DNA of 64,000 bases from Bugula neritina (Eukaryota > Bryozoa > Gymnolaemata > Cheilostomatida > Bugulidae): contig OZ037767.1 of assembly GCA_964035545.1 (NCBI GenBank), forward strand, positions 6,810,207 through 6,874,206. The letters run 5' to 3'. Under the pieces are notes generated by a model, which saw only the letters and a program-made list of their open reading frames with translations, searched no databases and was not told where the DNA came from. Positions 13,801 to 23,900 of the stretch are shown here, piece after piece. The translations under genes and the position numbers were made by a program. Numbering within the stretch: position 1 is the stretch's first letter; every line of letters begins with the position of its first letter.

Positions 13801-14099
13801 GCTCAGTAAATAACAATTGATCAGATATTATAAATTTTCAAATTTCTATGTAACAAGTATTGTATGACATTGCAACTTATATTTTTTAATTTAATTCGGT
13901 TTTGTTGGTAAAAATTTAGGCCTTGGAATAATAATCAGGTCTAAACTTCACAAACAATACAATATAGACAAAAAAGAGAACATTTGTTAACCATCTAATT
14001 ACAGTTGTTTAAACAAGTTTTAATATACTACAACCTTAAATTATAGTGAAACTTGCTCACAACCCCTGTGATTGAGTAAGACATCTATTTATTATTGAA
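10881..14099. other. Gene-free AT-rich stretch with likely upstream region
   Basis: Upstream of the unrecognised minus-strand gene and downstream of the sulfotransferase. No supported coding exon. About 12150-12310 is less AT-rich and carries several CpGs (GCGCGACGT, CACGTG, GCGTCA, ACGCACGTAA), so it could hold the promoter and 5'UTR exon of the unrecognised gene. That is inference. The plus-strand ORF at 13230-13544 is Lys/Ile/Asn-rich and looks like chance. Confidence 0.5.
11565..11740. repeat. AT-rich simple repeat with palindromic TAC/TAG tracts
   Basis: ATT/ATG/ATC triplet tract (11565-11630), then TACTACTATTAGTACTAG and further TACTAG/TAGTAG triplets to about 11735. The two triplet types are complementary, so the tract can fold on itself. 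Confidence 0.8.
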
Positions 14100-15632
14100 C
14101 TAACGGCCCTGAGATTTATATATTTTCATTATGTGGGCAGTCTCTGATAGAGCCATATTAATGCACATAGAATTGTTCAAGCCAAAATCAGTTAGTAGAT
14201 AACCTTGCGAGTTACCATATGGACGGAATCGAAAATCTTTTATTTTATAAGCAGGTAAAGACTCTTTAATGCATAATTTTTCCCAAGAAGTTCGTAGCTT
14301 CTTTAATCTTAAGACCTCACCAGCAAGGTAATCTTTTTTCCTAGCAATAATGGCTTCCAGTTTATTTTTGAAGTAACAATATAATGAAACGTCAGCGCTT
14401 AGAAACTTGTAGACAGTAGCTCTATTTTTTTCGTTGTCTTCAGGTAAAAGAGTTTCATTTTTCGTAGAAGATGTCATGTCGCGTTGACGATTTGACTGAA
14501 AGTAAAGAATATCTAAATCTTTCCACCCTAACATATCTCTTAGCAATATCAGGCATTCATCAAAATATTCAACAATAATTACGAAATGGAATTGTTTTTC
14601 AAGGCTATTAATTAGCTCCTCTATGACTTCGTGATTATTGCTGTTTGCTAAGCTAAGACCTAAATCATATGCTTGAGGATTTTTAAAAATAGTATTGCAA
14701 ATACGATGTCCAGCATTGATCAATTCTAAGAGAGAATGATTCCGATTATCTTGGCTATGCTTGCAGTTTTGCAGATGATAATATCGATACACTGAAGCAA
14801 GCTGTTTAAATGGATCCCTTAGAGAAGTCAGGTAAAAGCTGTCTGCCGGCATAGTCTTTACCAGATCATCAGAAAAAACAGTATGCAAACAAAACACATC
14901 TGGGACTTTTTTGCCTAAATGAGGATACAAATTTTGCCGGAATTTGTTGGGCCAACCAAAATTGACCAAATTCTTTCCAGGAGGAAAAGCAAATGACAAG
15001 TTTCTCTTAACTCCTGCTCTCATAATGATGTTCTGTATAGTGCAACTAGCAGTCTTATGCACTTTTAGATAGACGATGTGGTTACTATTGAAAGCTCTAT
15101 GATTGAAATACGTTGAGGCTTTATGTTTTATGAATTCCCCATCTGCTATTTGTGATAATGCTTTAAGGTGACATTTTTCCTCTACATTAAAATAGTGAAG
15201 TTTTAAATCTGCTGCAGAGTTATAACCTAAAAGTATAAAAAATATTTCTACCTACTTTTATTATAATAGGACTAGGACTACCATTGTAACTGTCATGAGC
15301 AAGGCAAACATACAATAAAAACTAAAGCTTAGGATTTGGTGTCGAATTAATAAAATGTATTATCCAGCTTGCAAAAAAGATGAAAAGGTTTCTGGAAATT
15401 GGTAATTTGCACTAAAAATATTTGGCTGCAAGTGGTATTTTCAAAGTAAAATTACTTGGTGTTAGACAATTTTAGTTTTATTTTAATGAACCAGAATCAT
15501 AATTTATTATTGAAACAATGATTAGACAAAAATATAAGCTCCTTACCAACAAACAAGTAGACAAGAACTGAACTCAGAGCCAAAATCAGCAATGCTAGAA
15601 CTTTTGCTTGTTGTCTGCTCAGAATGTTTAAT
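14100..15632 (-). CDS. Galactose 3-O-sulfotransferase family protein
   Basis: Role (family knowledge): GAL3ST-type enzymes move sulfate from PAPS to the 3-OH of galactose in glycolipids or glycoproteins in the Golgi lumen. Two firm exons: 15632-15547 and 15226-14100 (TAG stop), joined in phase 1. Exon 15632 encodes a short basic stretch and a type II signal anchor (ALLILALSSVLVYLFV). The next exon carries the PAPS 5'-phosphosulfate-binding motif, IVYLKVHKTASCT, and the 3'-phosphate-binding motif, LRDPFKQLASVYRYY, followed by the family's C-terminal region. About 402 aa are visible, slightly short of the usual 420-480. The acceptor at 15632 enters in phase 2, so a small upstream coding exon is needed; a candidate at 16768-16799 is listed separately. 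Which GAL3ST paralogue this is cannot be said. Confidence 0.82.
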
Positions 15633-15939
15633 CTGAAAAAAAATTATGGCAACAGAAGTGGTTAAAACTCAAGCAAGTTGAACGCTGAAATCTCTAACTG
15701 TTTTAAACTATATAAGTTCAGCCAACATCTGCAATAATTTATAGCTAAAGGTGTCAACAAGCTAAGATTTCAAAAACGTCTATCTTTTTTTAATTTCAAT
15801 ACAGCTCTCAACTACAAGCTAATGAATCTTACTATGAAACACAACTTTATATATTAATGGCAGAGCTTTTCGAATTAAAATTTCTTAAAACAATATGTTA
15901 TTATAGGCTATATAAATTAATTTGACCAAGACTAAGGTG

Positions 15940-16935
15940 GCAGTGGTAGAACTGGAGTATTTATAGAACTGCTGATAAGCTGGAAGACAAGAAAACTTAT
16001 GAGTTATGACAAAATTATATTCTGCACTACACCCAATAGCAAAAGCAGAAAGGCTGGCTGCATGTATGTTAGAAGGAAAGAAGACAGCAGAGGAAAGATT
16101 TCAATTGAAAAATGTGAATAATTAAACTTGTCAGATAACATCAAGAAAAGACCGTAGAAGAGAACACAACATTCAAAAGATTTCTTGAAGGCAAAACCAC
16201 GTAGCAGTTAGCAGTAAACATTGATAAAGTAATTGAAAAAACTAATGAAGGAAAAGAAAAGGCTCTACATGATCAGTACACCAGGAGCTAGTATGAATGG
16301 TTGAAAAGGCAAACAGAAATACTGTTGTTGGCTGCTTAAGATTAGGCACTTCCTACTAGGAATAAACAAGGCAGAAAGAAGTGTTGGACATGAAATGAAA
16401 GGCATGAAACTGTGATGCATAGCCTACACCCAGTAAATGTGAGAAGCAAACACCGAGCAAATTTTAGTAGAGAAATGAATATTTGGCTTTTTTAATTCAC
16501 TGAGAAGTGTCTGAAATCCATAGATTTCAGAAGAGCACGAATTGGTTCAACCACAGAGTAGAATTAGTAACCGAGAATGAAAACATAATTTTTTGGTTAT
16601 TTCAAAATGTACACTAACAGAGTCATCAAAGCTAGAAGAAAGGCCTAATATCATTGTAATTGACAAGCACACTGCAAAAAATAATGATCAATAATATAGC
16701 GGTCTTTGGCGAAAATAATAGAGTCAGAGAAGATAGGAAAATACCAAAAGATGACATTACAACTCACCCATCTTTGGGGAAATTCTTAGTAATCTCCATA
16801 GTAATGAGAGCCCTTGAGCTACACACAAGATAATAGATTTGATAATACAACATGGATTAGCTGAGACGAATACCAATAGATTCAACAGCTAGGCCTACTA
16901 GGATCAGCCGACAGTTTAAAAAAGTCTCATTCATT
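15940..16935 (+). mobile_element. Decayed non-LTR retrotransposon 3' end (relic)
   Basis: Plus-strand translation, interrupted by many stops and frameshifts, follows the C-terminal region typical of a LINE group whose reverse transcriptase is followed by a Cys/His segment. Visible in order: ALHPIAKAERLAA; YVRRKEDSRGKISIEKC; KALHDQYTRS, YEWLKRQTE and LLLAA; HETVMHS; SEKIGKYQKM; and a terminal LLGSADSLKKS. No intact ORF. It lies in the 5' intron of the sulfotransferase, in the opposite orientation. Edges are approximate. Confidence 0.65.
16768..16799 (-). other. Candidate first coding exon of the sulfotransferase
   Basis: Minus strand: ATG at 16799, ten codons (MEITKNFPKD), then GG before a good donor GTGAGT at 16767. 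The two leftover bases give exactly the phase required by the acceptor at 15632, placing a short cytosolic tail before the signal anchor. It lies antisense inside the LINE relic, so it may be a chance match or an exonised transposon fragment. Confidence 0.35.
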
Positions 16936-18529
16936 CTTATGTAGTAGAACTAGGTTTATGGTGAGAAATTTTACAAACATAAACTGCGATACATGATACA
17001 ACCAATAATAATATGATATAGAGCATATAGATAATAATTGATTTCACCAATGGGAAACATTGTCTATAGAAACAAATAAGCCTCCCTTTATGATCCTATA
17101 ACAATAATAATGAGGATGATAATAATATAAATATTGAAATAGGCGTGATTATGCTATATCACATTGTTGAATATTAAATAATTATTTATCATATAATACA
17201 GAGAAAGCACAACTGTAAATTAGAGTAATTTTGCTTTGATAATGTGTAGATACTACAGGTTGAGATAAGAAATGGAGCTAGCATGGGAAAGCAAGCTAGA
17301 GCATACTGATGCTGATATGTCAACCCCATCTCCTAACTGTATGCAAAGCTACAATGAATAACAAACATGGTGAGTTGATCACAATCAGTCATGCAGCAGC
17401 ACAGTGATATTAAATGCATATAGTTATGTCATATGAAACTCATAGTTATGCAGTTGCATAATGATAATCATATAGTGAATGTGATATATACACGAGCACT
17501 ACGAGTTTTACTTTTAGCTTATGAATCAGAATATTATTGTTATAATACGCAACATTTATATAGTTATACTATATTTGATTGTGGTTTTTAAACTTCCTAT
17601 ATTATTATTATATAGCAATGTACTAATAGTAAGTATATTTAGTATAAGAATCATATTTCATCACAATTTGAATTTTTAAAAAATAAGGATAATATTCATA
17701 TTAACAACTTATTACAATAATTATTATAATTAGAACTCTAGTCTTGAAAGTAAAAGTATAATTTAAATCAATAAATGATAAGTATAAGATTAACCTTAAG
17801 TACAACAATAGACTTAAATTGTTTTACTTTTTGAGTTATTAGGAGCTAACAGTAACAGTTCGAGTTTCATTTTTATACAATTATAATAACAATTAATATT
17901 AATAGTATATTCAACATCAATATCATATATTGATAATCATAATGATTATTTAATATCAAAATTAATATTATATTGATACTGTGAGGGTGTCACCATTAGT
18001 ATAAGCTGCTAACCACCCTAATGATTTTCTGTTTTCATAAGGATAATCATATTATTAATATTATGAACAATGCTCAAGCAAGTAAAACTGTGTTTTTCCA
18101 AATTCGAGGTAAGGTATCACATTTGACTTCAAGAGATGCCTGATAGTGATACTTGAACATTTATTTCTAAACAGTAAATTTAATTCAGTGATTGTAAAAC
18201 TTAAAGTAAATGACTAAAAGTAAAAGTAAAACTAAAAGTAAATGACTAGAACTAAAGCCCTACCGATAACTAAAACTGAAAGTAAAAGTAAAACTAAAAG
18301 TAAAAGTAAATCTCTATATTCATATTCACTTATTGCAAGCTAGTTTCTAAGTTAGAGTTAAGAGATCTGAATTCAAGCATTCTCATAATGAAATTATGTT
18401 AATGATCCAGTAAAATGTAAAAGAAATTAAGCAAAAAACCCATAAAGTCAAAATAGCATATTTAATTTTATGTTTAATAATAATCAGAAGTAACAAGTCA
18501 GAGTTATAACAGCATGGCTTTGTCCGCTG
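16936..18529. other. Gene-free AT-rich stretch
   Basis: Very AT-rich with runs of ATAATCATAATGATTAT-type palindromes (for example 17930-17950) and the simple repeat at 18195-18312. No coding exon seen. Confidence 0.55.
18195..18312. repeat. Degenerate (AAAGTAAAACTA)-type simple repeat
   Basis: About 120 bp of AAAAGTAAAAGTAAAACT-like 6-mers. The same kind of tract recurs near 45485-45775, 46330-46390 (other strand) and 56540-56600. Confidence 0.8.
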
Positions 18530-19081
18530 CTACTTTATCTTGATCTTGATTGGGTTAATTAAGTCACAAGACCTCTCGGAGAGAGTAATTATGGGACCCT
18601 CGGATCTATCCAGGCTCAGAAATCCGCTACTATCTCCCCCGTACGGAGCTCCCGGACAGTGCGCAACAGGAAACCCTGCAGGTACAAGCTCGAATCGCAG
18701 GCTATAGCATTGTAGGTGTTAATACGGGTATTAATGTTATGGGTTGAGGATTTCATAGATTTAAGTGTGTTATTTATGGTTGGAAATAAATCATCATTAG
18801 CAGTAATACGACACAACAATCATCATGACTGTCTGCGCTTTCTTAATGTTTCTAGGCCTAGGCCGATACTTCTCTACCTTTTAAATTTTTAATGAACCGT
18901 ACAACCCTATTTTGAGTAACTTCTAATTTTGTTATTAGATGTTTATTGCATGGGTCCCATACTTCAGCAGCATATTCCAGGAGAAGTCTAAAAGAGTTTT
19001 ATATGCAAGAATTTTAACATTTTCTGGGGCATTTCCTAGTGTGAGCCAGAATAAACCTAATACTCTGTATGCCTTTGATAT
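18530..19081 (-). mobile_element. LINE (jockey/CR1-like), 3' segment
   Basis: Minus-strand remnant of the reverse transcriptase C-terminal region (AYRVLGLFWLTLGNAPEN, LEYAAEVWDP, LEVTQNRVVRFI), with frameshifts and stops, ending around RTVRELRTGEIVADF. It is the continuation of the LINE at 26595-28296, separated from it by gypsy A. Left edge approximate. Confidence 0.8.
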
Positions 19082-19390
19082 TGTTATGATTTTCAGAATT
19101 AGGGTTGATATGCAATCCAGAGAGTCTAATTACTTGCTATAGAACTGCACCAGGATAAGTCGAGTGAACGAGTATATATTTTAAACACACAGATACATTA
19201 CAAAAACGATACAAACACATTTGACAATTCACACATCTAGACTATTCAACACTCTAACTTCGACTGACTGACAGCGGGAAAACTATGATTGCTGCTAACT
19301 AACTCGAAGCCGCTAATTGGCTATCAATTGTTCCGGGTCAATTACGCGACCCTATATACTGTGCTGCTGGTAGCTCCACGAGCCACCACA
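19082..19390 (-). repeat. 3' LTR of gypsy A
   Basis: 309 bp, identical by eye to 26286-26594. Begins TGTGGTGGCTCG and ends AATCATAACA on the minus strand. A TATA-like AGTATATAGGG follows about 30 nt from the 5' end. Confidence 0.95.
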
Positions 19391-19401
19391 CCGCCCCCAC
19401 C
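19391..19401 (-). other. Polypurine tract of gypsy A
   Basis: GGTGGGGGCGG on the minus strand, directly before the 3' LTR. This is the expected position of the plus-strand primer, and copy B has the same bases. Confidence 0.8.
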
Positions 19402-19682
19402 AGCAGAAAGCCCTCTTTCTGATATAAAAAAAAACATTCGTCATTAACCACATACATCAATAGACCAAAAGATAATACATAACACATATAAAGATATCTA
19501 ATAACAGACAGAGTCATTATAACAGCAAGTAACATACAATTGGCCAGCTATAGAGGAGGAATACCGGCTAGCTGTGGTATTGGACAAGGAGTCGACCTGT
19601 CGAGCAGTCAAGCATTTACATGATAGTCTTGGGTCTCCCAAGAGGACGAAGTTGTGGATTATTCCGGGTAGCAGAACCAGAG

Positions 19683-20537
19683 TCAATGTTGGGCACGCCG
19701 ATGTTTGGCTTGGCATGTACGTAGCTTCCGCTTAATCCGGCCCACTGATCCTTTCAGTTGGAAGAGCCCCGTCGTGGTATTGAGCAGGTCGGGTGCTAAC
19801 TGGGTAAATTCCTCCTGCAGTCGGAGGAGACGCTCCTCTACTGTGGCTAGGCGAGCAGGGTCTGGGGACGGTGTCCGTCTGCGGCGCAGAGGGGGACTGG
19901 GAGACCTGGTTCGTCTCTTCATCGGGGTAGGGGAGACCTCTCCTTCTTCGGGATAGGAAAACTCTTCGGGGGTGTACGCAATCTGAGGGCGGTCAGATAC
20001 CAATGGAGATTGTTGCCTGGCATTGTCTAGTACACGCTGGAAACCTGAGGTCAGGACGGCTAACAACATCGCCTTCTTTACTAGGGGTCGTATCAGAGTG
20101 AGGAATTCTGGATAGAGCTTGGCATCTACCACGTAATTCTCTCCGGAGAAACAGCCTGTTGCTCGATGTCTGGTGACAGGGTAGGGGTAGACATCATTGT
20201 ATCCGCAGGGGCAGAATGTGAGTAAGAGATGGGCGTTGACGTGTAGCTTCAAGGAGCGGTGAGAGGCACATTCTTCGCCACAAATCTGGCACCGCGTCCG
20301 TCCTCTGGACCCCCAGGCCGTTTCTATCTGCTCCTCTGTTTCTGGAGACACCCACCGCCAACGGCGGCGCAGTGGCTCGGGCCGGTCACCATTGGCATAC
20401 TCCTCAGGATGCGGAGCGGGAAGTGCTCTATCCCGTACCCTGGTTGTAGCGGGTCGAGTGTAATCTGAAAAAGTTTCAACAGTGTTAGTACAGTACACTG
20501 CCGTGTTGTCGGCTTGAATAGCCTGGCAACTCCTCAT
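19683..20537 (-). CDS. Gypsy A ORF3: zinc-finger-like accessory protein, 284 aa
   Basis: Function unknown. A classical C-x2-C-x12-H-x3-H finger lies at residues 83-103 (CQICGEECASHRSLKLH...H). A second Cys/His cluster, C-x-C-x12-H-x4-C, follows directly at 109-129. Then comes a mixed region, a Ser-Pro/Arg-rich stretch (about 202-229, TRSPSPPLRRRRTPSPD) and a probable amphipathic helix with a strongly basic C-terminus (230-284). No signal peptide or membrane segment, so it is not an envelope protein. It starts at ATG 20537, directly after an in-frame stop. A good acceptor, CTTTTTCAG at about 20465, lies just inside, so a spliced mRNA could also supply the start. Copy B keeps the same frame, with most differences conservative. 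It may bind nucleic acid or chromatin (inference). Confidence 0.75.
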   Translation of the reverse strand: MRSCQAIQADNTAVYCTNTVETFSDYTRPATTRVRDRALPAPHPEEYANGDRPEPLRRRWRWVSPETEEQIETAWGSRGRTRCQICGEECASHRSLKLHVNAHLLLTFCPCGYNDVYPYPVTRHRATGCFSGENYVVDAKLYPEFLTLIRPLVKKAMLLAVLTSGFQRVLDNARQQSPLVSDRPQIAYTPEEFSYPEEGEVSPTPMKRRTRSPSPPLRRRRTPSPDPARLATVEERLLRLQEEFTQLAPDLLNTTTGLFQLKGSVGRIKRKLRTCQAKHRRAQH

Positions 20538-20721
20538 TCAGTTACCTCGTAGAGATCTATGGTAGTGAATAGTCAGATAGAACACGTATTGCAATGAGAT
20601 TATAAAAATCTCTAAGTCAAACTGAGTTCTTACTACGGTATTTCACTAACCTATCTCCAGCTCAATTGACTCGGTGAGTCGGAGCTGAGCGATGCAATCT
20701 AGTTTCCATATTAAGATATAG

Positions 20722-20943
20722 TTAACTCACCCCACGATCTGTTGTCGTACGACATACTGAATTTGTGAAATGGTTTGAACTACTGCTTAGAAACACGTCT
20801 ACTCCTGACTGCATCAGCGTATGAAAAGATCGAGCAACGTGGTTGGGGTGCGTGATTAAGACTTTGTGCACCCGGCGGATGAATTTTGTTTCTATTTCCG
20901 CCGATACAAAAGTTGATATTTCCGTGGTGTTGACAACTCCCAC
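20722..20943 (-). CDS. Small ORF between pol and ORF3 in gypsy A, 73 aa
   Basis: ATG-started frame (MGVVNTTEISTFV...) ending just after a donor-like GTGAGT at 20730. It overlaps another frame that would extend the pol tail. Copy B has the same frame with three amino-acid changes. No motif recognised. It could be a short protein, a leader exon or untranslated. Confidence 0.3.
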   Translation of the reverse strand: MGVVNTTEISTFVSAEIETKFIRRVHKVLITHPNHVARSFHTLMQSGVDVFLSSSSNHFTNSVCRTTTDRGVS

Positions 20944-20999
20944 ATTTGCTCGATACTTTTCTCGTACGGTTTTCCCCTAGACTTTCATATGCGCCACTT

Positions 21000-23900
21000 T
21001 TAACGCAGTCGCATACGAAGTCCTTCAAATATGCGGGGGGGTTGCCTCGTACGTTGTCCCCTTTCTAGGGGGGGTGACACGCTCGCCGGTTTATTAGCAG
21101 GGGCCTCTAATGGCGTCTCTACTTCACCGTTGGCGGTCACTTCTTCTTGTTCTCCGGATGGAGCCCCTCCCTCCGTGGGGGTTTGCACTTCCGGAACCGG
21201 CCCGGTTTCTGGAAGTGATGGAGTTAGACTTGGTGGCGGCGGACACGCTTCTGTTGGCAAAAGCTGTCGCTCTTCTCTCACCAAGTTTTCCTCCCGCGGT
21301 ATGACCACTTCATATTCAGGTCCATGCCGCCGTCGCCCGCGCGTTGTTGTCTGCCTCCTGGGCTCCAACAACGGGGGGGCTTCTCCCACTGCGTCGGGGC
21401 TAGCCCAATACGGCTTCAAGCGAGACTCATTCTGGATAGACACCTGTCCTGAGCGCTCAATCTTGTACGTATGGTTGGGCATAGCCTCGACGATCACGTA
21501 GGGTCCCACGAACTTAGGCTTTAATTTGTCAGCCTGCCCGTGACGCCTACGGTAATTGACCATCCACACCTTATCTCCCGTTTGGTAGAGAGGTGGTTCC
21601 TCGGAATCTTCGTGCCGCACCTTCCACTGCTGTTCGCGCAGTATATCGTGTGCGGCCTTCATCCGTTCCACTAGTTCACTGGCATACTCGTGAATCGAGT
21701 TGTCTAGCTCTGGAACGTGGTAGGTGAGATGGTCAGGTACCCGGGTTTCTCTCCCGAGCATCAAGAGGTTTGGGGTCTCACCAGTACTGGTGTGTGGGGT
21801 GCTACGGTATGCGCGCATGACCTGCGGCAATACCGTGTCCCATTCCTCTTGACTGCGTCCAAGGAGGAGACTCCGGAGCGCATCACCTAGCATCCGGTTG
21901 TTGCGCTCCACCACCCCATTACCTTGTGGGTGATAGGGGGTGGTCCTGCTCTGATTTACTCCCCAGAGGCGACAAAGGTCGCTCATCAGTTGAGACTGGA
22001 ATTGAGCGCCTTGATCAGAGTGTATCTGCTCGGGGAGACCGAAATAACAGAATACATGTTGGTCTAGTACCCTGGCCACTGTCGGGGCTGACGCATCTGG
22101 GATAGCCAGAGCATCCGCCCACCTAGTAAAGTGGTCGGTTAATACTAATATCCAACTATTGCCTCTGGGGGTCAGGGGCATGGGTCCGACCAGGTCTACA
22201 GCGACTACTTGCCAGGGCCTTCCAGCATATAGCCTCCGCCGTCCCGCTTCACCAGGGAGACGGCTATGCTTACTGGCCTGGCAGATCTCACACTGTTTGA
22301 CTCTGAGTCGGACGTCACGCTCCATGCGTGGCCAATACCACCGGAGTCGTAATTTGGACATCACTCTCTTGACCCCTGCGTGGGCCTGTTTGTGAGTATC
22401 CCAAATCAACTCACGGCGGATGGCAGTGGGGCAGACTACCCTCTTCCTCTCCGGATGTCTGCCGCTGGCGGCTAGAGAGATGGTTAGTAAACCATCCTGC
22501 CCGATCCGCAGCGAGTCCCAACGCTGACAGTATAGCCGGAACTCGGCGCATCCCTGTCGTATGCGTTCCTCGCTGGGTCGTCGCCCTTCCCTCTTGGCCC
22601 GATATATGTCTGCCACGACTCCAGGCAGCTCTTCTTGGAGCTTCTTCAGCTCTCGGACATTATCGGCCAGTACAGGGTTGGCGCGGAGGTTTTGTACAAC
22701 CTCCGGGGACTCGTCAACCTCCTGTCCGAGTTGACCCTGGTCCCAGTCAAACGGTGCTCCGTGGTGAGCCAGCGTCTCCAACTCACATCGCGGGGGACCT
22801 CCATCCCTCCTCTCGATGTGGAGACACTGTTTGCAACCTCCATCAGGTCGGCGACTCAAACCATCCGCATTGCTGTGTCTCTTGCCCGGTCGATGTTCGA
22901 TCCGGTATGAGAATTCAGCTAGGATTTCGAGCCACCGGGCGACCTGACTAGAGGGCTCTGCTCTCTTGCACAACCAGATCAGCGAGGCATGATCCGTACG
23001 CAGCCGGAACTTCCTGCCATATAGGTATGGTCTGAAGTGCTTCACTGACTTGATTACTGCCAGCAGCTCCTTGCGGGTAGTGCAGTAATTTCGTTCAGTG
23101 GGTGAGAGAGACTTGCTGTAGTAGGCTACTACTACTTCTCGGCCTTCCTGCACTTGAGACAGCACAGCGCCAACATTTTGGTCACTGGCGTCAGTGTCGA
23201 GGATGTACTCCAGAGTGGAGTCTGGGTAGGCCAAGATGGGCGCCGTTAGTAGGCAGCCCTTGAGGCGGTCGAACGCTCCTTGTTCGACTGGGGTCCACTG
23301 CCACGTCACTCCCTTTGCGGTGAGCCGGTTTAACGGCTGTGCTATGCCCGCAAAGTCTGGTATGTATTGTCTGTAATACCCTACCAGCCCCAAGAAAGCC
23401 CGGAGTCCGGTCAAGTCTTGGGGGGTGACCCAGTCTTCTATTGCCCGTACCTTCTCGGGATCCGTTGCCACGCCGTTTCGACCGACAACGTGCCTCAGGT
23501 ACTTAACCTCTGGCTGCAATAGAGCGCACTTGGAAGGTTTGAGCTTAAGACCGGCACCTTGGAGTCTCTCAAAGACCTCCTGCAGACGACTGACATGCGT
23601 CTCGAAGTCTGGGGAGATCACGATGACATCATCGAGGTAGATCAGCAGTGTCTTCCAATGGAGCCCGCTGAGGACTTGCTCCATCAACCTCTGGAAGGTG
23701 GCTGGGGCGGAGGTTAACCCGAACGGCAACACCTTCCACTTCCACAAACCGTCCCGTGTGATAAACGCCGCTTTCTCCTGGGCGTCGGGACTCAGAGGAA
23801 CTTGCCAATAGCCACTCAGCAAGTCTAACGTACTGAAGTACTTGCTGCCGGCTAGGTCGTCCAATGACTCGTCAATACGAGGTAGAGGGTAGGCGTCCTG

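Noticed and set aside
19683-20537. ORF3 as an envelope gene of an errantivirus-like element
   Set aside because: No signal peptide, no membrane segment, no furin-like site; zinc-finger motifs and a basic, Ser-Pro-rich composition instead.
21031-21501. Plus-strand ORFs antisense to gypsy gag and pol (here and 32090-32545, 31281, 33020-34052 and others)
   Set aside because: Shadows of the GC-rich pol and gag frames; no independent conservation signal visible.
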